Part shown: positions 24,554-33,061 of the stretch, in pieces
How positions within the stretch are numbered: position 1 is the first letter of the stretch
How the letters are laid out: each line of letters starts with the position of its first letter
Assembly (NCBI RefSeq): GCF_023256435.1
Contig: NZ_JAGDXM010000039.1
Location: forward strand, 1 to 33,781
Reading direction: 5' to 3'
DNA length: 33,781 nt
From: Thermoplasma sp.
GTDB lineage: Archaea; Thermoplasmatota; Thermoplasmata; Thermoplasmatales; Thermoplasmataceae
Position numbers and translations under genes: made by a program
Notes under the pieces: model-generated
What the model saw: the letters and a program-made list of their open reading frames with translations, nothing else
Told to the model about the DNA's origin: nothing
Database searches by the model: none

Positions 24554-25501
24554 ATGCGTATTCTTGCAGTACAGCTCAAGATAGGATCAAGAGACCTGAA
24601 TCTGAACACATACAGGTACCATATTGAGGATATTTTCAGGCGTTCTCAACCGGGCGATTTCCTGATCTTTCCTGAAGAGACAGGGCTACCCATGTCACTG
24701 GGGCATGTAATTGATAAGTTTGGAATAGAGATCGATGAAACTGCTGATGGTGGAGAATTTCCGAAGTCATCGGATGCAGGAACATTCAGATCCATATTTC
24801 TATCAGTCGGTGAGGAAACAAGGAATAGCTTTCTATCTTTCTTCTCCGAGATGTCAAGAAAGTATCAGGTCTATGCTTTGGCCTGCGGGAATATTCCTGA
24901 GGAAACAGAAACACCGCGTATATACAACACGGCATACGTCTTCGATACGATGGGAAACGTCGTATTTAAACAGAGGAAGGTCTATCTTACCGATCTGGAA
25001 AGGAATATAGGCATAGATTCCGGATCGATGGACGATGTCAGGCCGTTCCAGCTTGAGGGGATAAAATTCGGAATTGCCATAAGCCTGGACGCTTTCATGC
25101 CAGATTATATTTCAAGACTATATGAGAGCAGGGTTATACTGCAGCCGGACGCTAATGATGTAAAATGGAACTCATTCCTTGAAAATGGCAGATGGCAGCC
25201 AGAGGAATGGATGGATTCTTCATACTATATTGCACAGAGGATCCCGGGAGTGGATTATGCAGTCAATCCCATGATGATCGGAGGCTTCATGGGAATAAAC
25301 TTCGAGGGAGAATCGGCCATAATCAAGAAGGCTATGGGAACAGATGAACGCCTCTCCTATGTGGGGAATGTACCGACCACCGGTTTCCAGGATATGATAG
25401 CTCCAGAAGGCTTTGATCCGCATGAATTTCAAAGAAGAGAGGATCTGGTTGGTCTCGATCTAAAATTACCAGAGGGTGTAATCAGCGTGGATATCAGGTG
25501 A
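24554..25501 (+). CDS. Nitrilase-superfamily protein lacking the catalytic cysteine
   Basis: The 315-residue protein has the carbon-nitrogen hydrolase fold. The Glu of the triad is in LIFPEETG (E41) and the Lys in FKQRKVYL (K142), but the position of the nucleophilic Cys is Ser177: KFGIAISLDAFMPD where active members read 'G..ICyD..fPe'. The codon is AGC, one base from TGC. As the canonical hydrolysis needs a thiol, the protein is either a pseudoenzyme or uses altered chemistry. It is divergently transcribed from the sugar ABC operon across a 173-bp gap containing the operator-like palindromes, and overlaps the downstream glycosidase-like gene by 4 nt (GTGA). A TATA-like ataaaatta about 25 nt before the ATG suggests a leaderless message. 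A partner or regulatory role for the glycosidase is speculation. Confidence 0.78.
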   Translation: MRILAVQLKIGSRDLNLNTYRYHIEDIFRRSQPGDFLIFPEETGLPMSLGHVIDKFGIEIDETADGGEFPKSSDAGTFRSIFLSVGEETRNSFLSFFSEMSRKYQVYALACGNIPEETETPRIYNTAYVFDTMGNVVFKQRKVYLTDLERNIGIDSGSMDDVRPFQLEGIKFGIAISLDAFMPDYISRLYESRVILQPDANDVKWNSFLENGRWQPEEWMDSSYYIAQRIPGVDYAVNPMMIGGFMGINFEGESAIIKKAMGTDERLSYVGNVPTTGFQDMIAPEGFDPHEFQRREDLVGLDLKLPEGVISVDIR

Positions 25502-27078
25502 TACGATTGGAAGAAAAGCATTCCCAGCCCATCATAACGTCTCCGCAGATATCTCAAAGGAAGGATCTTTCAGTTGGTGGAAATTATTATTTTTCATTGA
25601 TCTTCGACGGAGGTAAGCTGAAAATATGTTTTCCGATCTGCACGGCTTCTATCCTGCACTGTTTCGTTATATCAGGGATATTCAGTGAGACGGAGGGTAT
25701 TGAGCCGGGCTGGATAAGCAATCATCACTTCTCGAATGGTATCGAGATCGTGATACCACCTGATAGACCAGGACTCTTCATATCAAGGAAGGGGAGGTTT
25801 GAAGTTACTTCATCAGACTCAACGATATTCTGGCCCATATCGCATGCTGTCAGATCAATGAGATCACCCTGGAGCAGCAATCCAGTATACTTTTCGGAGG
25901 TTTCTGGAAAATTGCCAGCTATCGCATTTAGTGAGGTTGATGATGGTACAATAATTACGGTGGGAGATACGCCAGACAGAGCGATTCTCTCCGGCATTTC
26001 CTTAAGGAGGATTGGTATGGTCACACTTAGGTCGGAGGCCGATAATTTCCTCCTTAAATTTGATTCGCTTCATGGAAATAGCAGACTAATCTCGAATGCA
26101 ATGCTCTCCATCTTTCTCTCGAATTCTCGGTGTATCGATGCGCAAGAGAACTGTATAATGGCGTCCAAAAGTCCATATTATTATGTTTCCGCGGGATACT
26201 GGGCCCGTGACTTCATATTCTGGGTTCTTCCGGTGATCGAGCGATTCGATGAGGATCGGGCGAGAGAGCTTATCGATGATCTGTTGAAGAAATATTGGAG
26301 AAACAGAGGTATCCATGCTTTATATCTCGATGGTCGTATACTGTATGATGGATTCGAGCTGGATCAGCTTGCTTATCATTTTTTGCTTCTGGCGCACGCC
26401 ATAAAATATGGAGTTCTATCGGATTCTAGAGCTGCTTCCCTTTCTAAGGAACTGCTTGCCGACCTGAGTCATTTCAAAAACGACAAATTCAATCTCTACT
26501 CGACCGTCTTAAACAGCTCTGACGATCCGGTTGAATACCCATATGTGACCTACAACAATGTTGCGCTATGGTATTCCATGAGATATTTAGCTGGCTATCT
26601 GAAGGGTGCTATTTCTGAACGCCTTATAGATCTCGCTGAATATATAAGGAGAGACATAATGATCAATATGATAAAGGAAGGTCAGTTTGTGTATTCGACA
26701 GATCTGGCTGGAAAATATAATTTTTATGATGATCCAACCGGTTCAATACTGCTGTTCCCGTATTTTGGTTTTTCCGAGTCTCATGATCCTGTATTCAGGA
26801 AAACAGCGAACTGGATAATGTCTGAGAAGAATCCTTATTACATCCAGGGAAGATATGGTGGTTTGGGAAATATGCACGTCGATCATCCATGGCTTCATCA
26901 TCATTATTCCATGATACTGTCTTCGCTCTCTGATGCCAGGATCCTTGAAAGCCTTCCCATGGATCATGGACTTGCCTGTGAAACCATTGATGAAAATGAC
27001 GGTGGATGTCTCACAGGCATTCATTTTCCTGGCAGTTCAGGAATGTATGTTCAGGCCTCGCTTAAGGCTAAGACCTGA
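25498..27078 (+). CDS. Putative six-hairpin (alpha/alpha)6 glycosidase
   Basis: I cannot place this 526-residue protein in a named family with certainty. The N-terminal part (about 1-190) is beta-rich. The second part looks like an (alpha/alpha)6 toroid, with AGYWARDFIFWVLPVIERFD equivalent to the 'FGRD' active-site loop of the debranching-like enzymes in this window, then GFELDQLAYHFLLLAHAIKYG, YVTYNNVALWYSMRYLAGY and HVDHPWLHHHYSMILSSL, a pattern of paired helices with acidic and aromatic residues lining a sugar pocket. No signal peptide. It starts at GTG 25498, overlapping the stop of the nitrilase-fold gene; TTG 25507 is an alternative. The stop codon lies inside an 8-bp stem-loop. Glycoside hydrolase or disaccharide-lyase/epimerase of the same fold are both possible. 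Confidence 0.62.
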   Translation: MIRLEEKHSQPIITSPQISQRKDLSVGGNYYFSLIFDGGKLKICFPICTASILHCFVISGIFSETEGIEPGWISNHHFSNGIEIVIPPDRPGLFISRKGRFEVTSSDSTIFWPISHAVRSMRSPWSSNPVYFSEVSGKLPAIAFSEVDDGTIITVGDTPDRAILSGISLRRIGMVTLRSEADNFLLKFDSLHGNSRLISNAMLSIFLSNSRCIDAQENCIMASKSPYYYVSAGYWARDFIFWVLPVIERFDEDRARELIDDLLKKYWRNRGIHALYLDGRILYDGFELDQLAYHFLLLAHAIKYGVLSDSRAASLSKELLADLSHFKNDKFNLYSTVLNSSDDPVEYPYVTYNNVALWYSMRYLAGYLKGAISERLIDLAEYIRRDIMINMIKEGQFVYSTDLAGKYNFYDDPTGSILLFPYFGFSESHDPVFRKTANWIMSEKNPYYIQGRYGGLGNMHVDHPWLHHHYSMILSSLSDARILESLPMDHGLACETIDENDGGCLTGIHFPGSSGMYVQASLKAKT

Positions 27079-27096
27079 TCTATGCGGAAGATCAGG
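27074..27096 (+). terminator. Stem-loop spanning the stop codon of the six-hairpin protein gene
   Basis: CCTGATCT-atgcgga-AGATCAGG is a perfect 8-bp stem with a 7-nt loop, and the TGA stop lies in its left arm. No T-run follows, so it may act as a 3'-end stabiliser and not as a terminator. Confidence 0.4.
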
Positions 27097-27225
27097 ATAT
27101 CTAACCGATCCGAATCCACCGTCCTAGGCTATCTATCGGATGCGTATTTGTATATCTTTAATGGACATGCATTTCCACGCGGATCTATTTTATAAAGGTA
27201 TACAGTGCCTGTGGAACGGTGATAT

Positions 27226-28536
27226 TCATGAGCGCTGCATCTTCTTTATGTTCTCCTTTAATGGCACCCTTATGAATAACAGTGATGTTAATATAATGGT
27301 GAGGCCTCCAATGAGCGCCAGAGATCTTATGTAAACTTCGTTGTTGGTTGGTAGGTAGAGATATGATATCCATGCGCCAAGCACATACCCAGACAAACCG
27401 GATGGTATTCTCTCGAGAAGACCCTGGATACCAAAGTACATACCCTCCCTTCTGTATCCCGTCGTTAGTTCGTCTTCATCGATTATTTCAGATACGATTG
27501 CATTTGGCAATATGAAATATGACGTCAATCCAATGCCGGCTAAAATCATTATCGCTATCATCTGAATGATGCGTGTGCCAAACGGAATTATCCCGACGAA
27601 AAACGCGGAGACGAGAACTATACCTAGGATGGCGGTGAACAGGATGAAGGCAGATTTTTCACCATGTTTTCTGGAATAAAAGACAAGCAATGGAGAAAAC
27701 GCAATGGTTGAAAGAACAGCAATTAGGGTGAGTAGGCCGATGTATGCTTCATAATGCACGTTACCTGGGAGTACGACGTTCTCTATGAAATAGCCTAGAG
27801 AGGAGAGAAAGAAGTAGAAGCCAAACTGAAAGAAAAGGTATGATAGGATATATCTGTCGAACGTTCTATTTTTGAAAGTCTGGATTATTGCCTCCTTTAT
27901 GGTGTACTCCTCAGGGATTCTTTTCACTTCTGGATTTTCCTTGATGGATAGAAATACGATCAGAAATGATAACATTGTCAGAATGGCTACGATGAGTCCT
28001 ATGTATGAAAAGGGCACGTTCAGCGTGAGCAATATTGATGGAAGCAGAGAAGCCAAAATTATCCCCACTATGGAAAAATATGAAGCAATTGTTGTGAGAA
28101 TGACCCTATCTTTTGACGTCACGGATATCTCTGGAATAAGGGAAAGATAAGGCAATACGACATATGCATAAAGGAAATTGAAGCCGATCAGGTATAATGC
28201 CAGGAGTATACCCATCGTGACGCCGCTCAAAAACGGAAACCATATGAGCCCATAAAAAAGAGCTATAGGGAAAAGTCCGGTCAGGAGAAAGAATCTTCGC
28301 CTTCCGAGTCTGCTTGTGCTCTTATCGCTCCATTGACCTATGAACGGGTTCGCAAAGGCCTGCACGAGTGTACCTACAAGGACGGCTACGCCTATAATAT
28401 ACGAATCGACGATCACTCTACCGTGCAGAGGTGCATAAAAAACAAATATGTACGTTGAAAGGAAGAATGCGGGCATCGTGACTCCGATCTGCCCAAAGCC
28501 ATAAAGTATCTTCTTGTTTATGGGTAGCCCGTCCAT
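27226..28536 (-). CDS. GPH-family sugar:cation symporter (second paralogue)
   Basis: Twelve-helix importer of 436 residues, clearly a paralogue of the 5472-6809 transporter: they share long identical blocks such as MPAFFLSTYIF, TFKNRTFDRYI, SEIIDEDE, GYRREGMYFG and LLERIPSGLSG. The helix 2-3 loop SDKSTSRLGRRRFF and the family-diagnostic loop are intact, so both copies look functional. The cargo is expected to be a glycoside or oligosaccharide. The ATG at 28536 (MDGLPINKK) aligns with the other copy's N-terminus. A TATA-like atatttaaag near 28580 suggests its own promoter with a short leader of about 20 nt. It lies downstream of the PHP and M20 genes on the same strand, 107 nt away, and converges on the six-hairpin protein gene. 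Confidence 0.88.
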   Translation of the reverse strand: MDGLPINKKILYGFGQIGVTMPAFFLSTYIFVFYAPLHGRVIVDSYIIGVAVLVGTLVQAFANPFIGQWSDKSTSRLGRRRFFLLTGLFPIALFYGLIWFPFLSGVTMGILLALYLIGFNFLYAYVVLPYLSLIPEISVTSKDRVILTTIASYFSIVGIILASLLPSILLTLNVPFSYIGLIVAILTMLSFLIVFLSIKENPEVKRIPEEYTIKEAIIQTFKNRTFDRYILSYLFFQFGFYFFLSSLGYFIENVVLPGNVHYEAYIGLLTLIAVLSTIAFSPLLVFYSRKHGEKSAFILFTAILGIVLVSAFFVGIIPFGTRIIQMIAIMILAGIGLTSYFILPNAIVSEIIDEDELTTGYRREGMYFGIQGLLERIPSGLSGYVLGAWISYLYLPTNNEVYIRSLALIGGLTIILTSLLFIRVPLKENIKKMQRS

Positions 28537-28603
28537 GCAATTAATAGGATTACCATGGCTAAAATCTTTGCTTTAAATATGAGGGTGTTATTGATAAGAT
28601 CTG

Positions 28604-28618
28604 ATAGTGCATCACTAT
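28604..28618. repeat. Short inverted repeat upstream of the second GPH gene
   Basis: ATAGTG-cat-CACTAT is an exact 6-bp inverted repeat with a 3-nt centre, about 20-30 nt upstream of the presumed TATA box of the minus-strand transporter gene. It is a candidate operator or activator site, but short enough to be chance. Confidence 0.3.
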
Positions 28619-28643
28619 GGTGCCGAACTTCATGATGGATAAT

Positions 28644-29570
28644 TTAGAGAAATACCGCATTGGTAAAGCTGGTAGGTAAATTTCCATCCCAGAGCTCCAT
28701 CCTCACGAATGCATCCTTATAATTTTCGATTTTTCCTTCGGGCTCTGGGTTAATCATCTCCTCGGCTGAATCGCCATGAATGATCCTGAGACGAAGACCG
28801 GATCTGTAATTTATTATGTGATATTCCAGTTCCTTCGAAAGGAAAACTGTCGGCGAATCTCTTGACCAAGCAAGCGAATACTGACCTTCATCAAGTTTGC
28901 CTATTAGTTCAGTTGTCTTCACTTTTTCCCTAAAGACTATAAGGTTTCTATCTATTCTGAAAAGTCCTTTAACATGAAAGTCCGATCCGGCCATGGCGCG
29001 AATATGAAGCCCAGCGATCAGAAGATCCTGCCAGGCTTTCAATGCCCGATCATTTTCTTCATTCCACGGGCCATTCCAGATTTCAACTGCGTCTGCATTT
29101 TCATATGACTCTGACCCCCACATCCAACAATCGCTCTTGAATGGATGATTAATCGTTACAAACGCGCCCTCACCATGGGCTATCCTCACAGCCTCGAAGA
29201 AGGTTCTGGGTTCTTTTAGAGTATATCTCTTGAAATATCCTGCTTCCGGAGCTATGGGTTCGTGTATGCCTATTATATTCGCATGCCCCCTGAAATTTCC
29301 CCATTCTTCGCCAGGTATTACGTGTTCCAAAAGATCTTCCGATAGCTCTGGGACTGTATTGTGATCCGTTATAGCAACTATATCTATACCAGCCCTCATT
29401 GCCAGATGTGCGATCTGTTTCGGTGTCAGCATTGCCCTCTTCATTACCAGTCTTTCCAATGGCCATATGAAAGGATGAAATGCTCCTTCCCCGCTAAGGG
29501 GATTGATGGAAAATTTGGAATGCGCATGCATCTGCACATAGGTCAATGCAGATGCATTCGGTTCTTTCAT
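28644..29570 (-). CDS. PHP-domain metal-dependent phosphoesterase-like protein
   Basis: The protein has the metal-ligand series of the polymerase-and-histidinol-phosphatase (PHP) domain: HAH in QMHAHSKFS (residues 15-17), AITDHNTV, the Glu in GEEWGNFRGHANIIG, NHPFKSDCW, and the C-terminal GSDFHV. These bind two or three metal ions that hydrolyse phosphate esters, and the set appears complete. The length of 308 residues fits stand-alone PHP proteins of archaea and bacteria. Substrate unknown; the family includes nucleotide and phosphosugar phosphatases and some proteins of unknown activity. Its ATG overlaps the stop of the M20 gene by 4 nt, so the two are translationally coupled. The function may be a step after or before amide hydrolysis, which is inference. 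Confidence 0.82.
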   Translation of the reverse strand: MKEPNASALTYVQMHAHSKFSINPLSGEGAFHPFIWPLERLVMKRAMLTPKQIAHLAMRAGIDIVAITDHNTVPELSEDLLEHVIPGEEWGNFRGHANIIGIHEPIAPEAGYFKRYTLKEPRTFFEAVRIAHGEGAFVTINHPFKSDCWMWGSESYENADAVEIWNGPWNEENDRALKAWQDLLIAGLHIRAMAGSDFHVKGLFRIDRNLIVFREKVKTTELIGKLDEGQYSLAWSRDSPTVFLSKELEYHIINYRSGLRLRIIHGDSAEEMINPEPEGKIENYKDAFVRMELWDGNLPTSFTNAVFL

Positions 29571-30757
29571 TTCTTTCCCGCAAAATGCATGGCCACTAGG
29601 ACATGGGACAGTGCTCCATATTTCAGATAGTCCTCATCCACAGTGAATCTTGGGCTGTGATTCGGGTAAATTATGCCCTTCTTCTCATTCCTTGTTCCAA
29701 GGAAGTAATAGGTGCCAGGCGCCTTCTGCAGGAATCTTGAAACATCCTCGCCTCCCATGAGCGGTTCAGTTTCTATGACCTTCATTCCCTTTATACTTTC
29801 AAGGACGCTCCTGACCTCTTCTGTTATCTTTGGATCGTTATAAGTCACCGGATAGGCGTTTTCTATAAATTCTGTTTCGGCTCTGGCACCGAATGCTTCT
29901 GCCACGCCAGCGGCAGTATCTCCTATCTTCTTCTTTATGAAGGCGCGAAGATCCTCATCAAGGGTGCGCAGAGTACCGAGCATCTCCAGATTATCCGGTA
30001 TGATGTTGTCCTTTGTTCCTGAATGGACTGAACAGACCGATATCGTGACTGGTTTTCTCTGGTCTATGAATCTGGATCTTACGCCGTAGAGTGCATTGAT
30101 TATGTTGGATCCGATGTATATGGGATCGATAGCGTCTGCAGGCGCGGATCCATGGCCGCCCTTTCCGCGCACCGTTATCTTGAATCCATCTGGTGCTGCC
30201 ATTATTGCACCGCCCCTGATGGCAAAGGTACCTGCTGGAAAATCTCCTAGGACATGAAGACCGAATACATGATCGACATGGGGGTTTTCGAGTGCGCCGT
30301 CCTCGATCATAGGCAGCGCTCCACCTCTTCCACCATCCTCTTCGGCTGGCTGAAACAGGAATTTTACGTTTCCATCAAGTTCGTCCCTGTGCTTGGAAAG
30401 AATGTAGGCAGCGGCCAACAGCATTGCCGTATGAGAATCATGGCCGCAGGCGTGCATGACGCCCTTATTCTTGGAGGCAAATGGCAGGCCAGTCTGCTCT
30501 TCTACAGGCAGGGCATCCATATCCGCTCTCAGCCCTATGGTCATTCTACCAGTCTTTCCTCTTATAAGACCAACAACACCAGTACCTCCAACATGCTCTC
30601 TGACCTCCAATCCAAAGGATCTAAGCTTGTCAGCCACATACTTGGCCGTGTTGACCTCCTGATATGATAGTTCTGGATTCTCGTGCAGATAGCGTCTCAT
30701 CTTTATGAGTTCTTCATTGTATTCTTCCATCTCCTTTCTGAGAACTTCTATGTTCAT
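29567..30757 (-). CDS. M20-family amidohydrolase / aminoacylase-carboxypeptidase
   Basis: Zinc amidohydrolase of the M20D type (aminoacylase, hippurate hydrolase, CpsA-like carboxypeptidase), 396 residues. The family opening MRRYLHENPELSYQE is at 20-34; metal ligands are seen in MHACGHDSHTAM (C104, H106), the catalytic/metal glutamates in QPAEEDGG (E139-E140) and the ligand in GLHV (H168). The dimerisation 'lid' domain follows (KITVRGKGGHGSAPADAIDPI, about 190-210), and a final His is in YPNHSPRF. Expected reaction: removal of an acyl group or C-terminal amino acid from N-acyl amino acids or peptides in the cytosol. ATG 30757 has an A/T-rich promoter upstream. It is first in an operon with the PHP gene, and possibly the GPH symporter. 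Confidence 0.9.
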   Translation of the reverse strand: MNIEVLRKEMEEYNEELIKMRRYLHENPELSYQEVNTAKYVADKLRSFGLEVREHVGGTGVVGLIRGKTGRMTIGLRADMDALPVEEQTGLPFASKNKGVMHACGHDSHTAMLLAAAYILSKHRDELDGNVKFLFQPAEEDGGRGGALPMIEDGALENPHVDHVFGLHVLGDFPAGTFAIRGGAIMAAPDGFKITVRGKGGHGSAPADAIDPIYIGSNIINALYGVRSRFIDQRKPVTISVCSVHSGTKDNIIPDNLEMLGTLRTLDEDLRAFIKKKIGDTAAGVAEAFGARAETEFIENAYPVTYNDPKITEEVRSVLESIKGMKVIETEPLMGGEDVSRFLQKAPGTYYFLGTRNEKKGIIYPNHSPRFTVDEDYLKYGALSHVLVAMHFAGKK

Positions 30758-30966
30758 AGATATATTATACGTATGGAGTTTTTAAATTATTTGAATGTCC
30801 ATCGTACGTTATGTCAATCTGTAAAGTCAAAATATAAGACGACGCTGCGTCGATATGCTATTATGCATAGAACCACCTAGAATTTTCATAATCATAAATA
30901 TGAGCTTATGTCATTTTGAATCTTTATGAAGAGATAATGTTTTATTCATGATAGTTATTCTTATCT

Positions 30967-31596
30967 ATGGCAAATGAAATGGCTTCATCCAGAGCGTCTC
31001 TGGAGCAGGAAGTGTATCTGCGGTCATTGACGGGAAGGCTCGTGGGGATCTATGAGTTTCAGGGATTCAGGAAGGTGGCGATAATAAGCTATCCAGACAG
31101 AATATGCGAATCGATATCTACGGCTGCGGCTGTAGCTTTCTTCGATAAATATGGATACGAGGAAGGCAAGATCTCAATATTTGACTATGGCGATGATATC
31201 GAGAAGACTGCCAGATCCATCGTAGATAAAGGATTCGACGCAGTTTATACCGCGTTCGGCGGTGAGCAGAAGATGAGCGATGTTAGCAGCATGTTCAACA
31301 AGACTATCGCTGCACTAAAATCCGCTGGATACAAAAAGGCGCTGCTCATCCATGTGCGGGCTTGGCTTGCAACGAAACAGCTGTCAGCGCTGATATCAGA
31401 CAGATCAATGAAGGAATATCTGAGATCTCTTTCCGAGATAAGGCTATTCACAGCGGATCCTGCCAGTAGAAAATTCTTTTTCCATAAGGTCAGGATAAAC
31501 GAAGATGGTTCCATAAAACTGGAAAAATATGCAGAGGAAGAAATAACACAGGAGCATGCGAATCTTCTAAAGATCTCATTACCGCCACCGGAATGA
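30967..31596 (+). CDS. Unrecognised soluble protein
   Basis: I do not recognise this 209-residue protein. It has no signal peptide or membrane segment. The alternation of hydrophobic strands (KVAIISYP, AVYTAFG, KALLIHVRAWLA) with helices suggests an alpha/beta fold, and it ends in a charged segment and SLPPPE. Codon choice matches its neighbours and the frame is clean, so it is probably a real gene. It stands alone between the M20 operon (divergent) and the APC permease (convergent); an AT-rich box about 25 nt upstream of the ATG suggests a leaderless message. No function is proposed. Confidence 0.68.
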   Translation: MANEMASSRASLEQEVYLRSLTGRLVGIYEFQGFRKVAIISYPDRICESISTAAAVAFFDKYGYEEGKISIFDYGDDIEKTARSIVDKGFDAVYTAFGGEQKMSDVSSMFNKTIAALKSAGYKKALLIHVRAWLATKQLSALISDRSMKEYLRSLSEIRLFTADPASRKFFFHKVRINEDGSIKLEKYAEEEITQEHANLLKISLPPPE

Positions 31597-31610
31597 ATTA
31601 ATATTGATTG

Positions 31611-31622
31611 AAAAAATTTTTT
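31611..31622. terminator. Symmetrical A6T6 terminator between convergent genes
   Basis: AAAAAATTTTTT lies in the 37-bp gap between the convergent unknown-protein gene and the APC permease, giving a T-run to each transcript, followed on the plus strand by another T-run (tattatttttc). A compact bidirectional terminator is the simplest reading. Confidence 0.55.
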
Positions 31623-31633
31623 GATATTATTTT

Positions 31634-33061
31634 TCAAGCTTCGGTCGCATGAGGCGATACATCTTGCATATACATTGCGATTTTGTCAGGGTGTATTTTC
31701 ATCTCCACAAATGTCATAACTGCTGAAATGGGTATCCAGGCTATGCCAACATAGGCAGCGATATTGAATGGATAAGAGGGCGGTGCAGGATACATCGTGA
31801 AGAACATGACCGCAATCAGCACACCTATGGCTATCGCTGGAAATATCAGGTGCTGGAACAGGTGAAAATCTTTCATCTTCTTTGCATAGAATGGAAGCCC
31901 TATGGACGCCACTATGTGCTCAGTATAAGCCGAATAGCCATTAGCGAACAGCATCACCAAGCCTCCGATTACAGGCCCGAAAAGCGCGCCGAAAATTATG
32001 GCAAGGACAAGCGATAAGCCGAATACGAACATGGCCGAAACCGACGGAGATCCGTATTTGCTGTGTACCTTTGACATGGATTTAGGCAGAAAGAGGAGTC
32101 CGGATTTCGCAAAGCTGTAATATATCCTCGAGTTTGCGTTGCTTACTGAGACGTTGTATCCCATAAAACTGTTAATGGTTACGATTATGAGCAGTATGTA
32201 AAGGATGTAGCTTGCCTTTTTGAAGAGCATTATCCCCGGATCTGGAGCGGATGCGAAGTTTGCCATGTTTGCAGGCCCATATCCGATTGTGAACGCGTAT
32301 GAAACCAATATGAGCGTTATGCCCGCGACTATGACCGTAGAAATTAGGGCTTTCCTGACAGCAACATGTGAATTTTTAGTTTCCTCAGCAAGGGACGTAA
32401 TTGAAAGCGTAGTTCCAAAGAATAGAACGACGGAATATATCATTGAATAGAATAGCTGTGAGAGGCCTCCAGGAAGATACTTGGTCGTGAAAACTGCCAA
32501 GGTGTTAGCATGACCGGCAGATACTATGATGGCTATAGATCCAGCTATTAGCACGGATATCTCGATTAATCCACCTAAGATTTGGTAATCCGTTGCTACC
32601 TTGATGCCAAAGTATGTAAATAGGAACGCGATCAGAGCAGCGACAACTGAAATGCTTATCCATACCCATGCACCGCTAAGCGATGGATTGATGAGACTGA
32701 TAAAGGAAGCGAGGCCGAGAAATCCAAAGCTAGCATATCCAAGTATTGAATAGAAGAACATGTTCCATGCCTGAAACACACCCGCAGTCTTTCCAAGAGA
32801 TTTATATGTAAAGGTAAAATATGATCCGGCGGATGAAATATACTTCGAGAACTGATACCCTGTGTTCATTATGAAGAGGTAGAAGATAATGCCCAGCAGG
32901 ATCGAGAGCGGAGTTGCACCAAGAGCAAACAGAGCGACACCGGTGAGCAAATATGCGGCATCTGCGGCGATCGATAGAGTTCCCATGGCCTGCCATATCA
33001 GTCTGAACTCGCCTATTACATTCTTTTTTAGAGTTGTGCTCGAATTGTCAGATATTTGCAT
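31634..33061 (-). CDS. APC superfamily amino-acid permease
   Basis: Predicted amino-acid importer of 475 residues with about 12 membrane segments. TM1 region: MGTLSIAADAAYLLTGVALFALG; the NTGYQFSKYISSAGSYFTFTYKSLG segment corresponds to the YQFSK loop of the permease at 130-1575, so the two are distant paralogues. The mid-protein SNANSRIYYSFAKSGLLFLPKSMSKVHSKYGSP is the conserved cytoplasmic loop of the superfamily ('s..R.....ardg..p..l.kv....tP'). The ATG at 33061 has no SD; A/T-rich DNA upstream would allow a leaderless transcript. It converges on the unrecognised gene with a shared terminator, and is divergent from a third permease at 33550. Substrate not assignable. Confidence 0.88.
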   Translation of the reverse strand: MQISDNSSTTLKKNVIGEFRLIWQAMGTLSIAADAAYLLTGVALFALGATPLSILLGIIFYLFIMNTGYQFSKYISSAGSYFTFTYKSLGKTAGVFQAWNMFFYSILGYASFGFLGLASFISLINPSLSGAWVWISISVVAALIAFLFTYFGIKVATDYQILGGLIEISVLIAGSIAIIVSAGHANTLAVFTTKYLPGGLSQLFYSMIYSVVLFFGTTLSITSLAEETKNSHVAVRKALISTVIVAGITLILVSYAFTIGYGPANMANFASAPDPGIMLFKKASYILYILLIIVTINSFMGYNVSVSNANSRIYYSFAKSGLLFLPKSMSKVHSKYGSPSVSAMFVFGLSLVLAIIFGALFGPVIGGLVMLFANGYSAYTEHIVASIGLPFYAKKMKDFHLFQHLIFPAIAIGVLIAVMFFTMYPAPPSYPFNIAAYVGIAWIPISAVMTFVEMKIHPDKIAMYMQDVSPHATEA

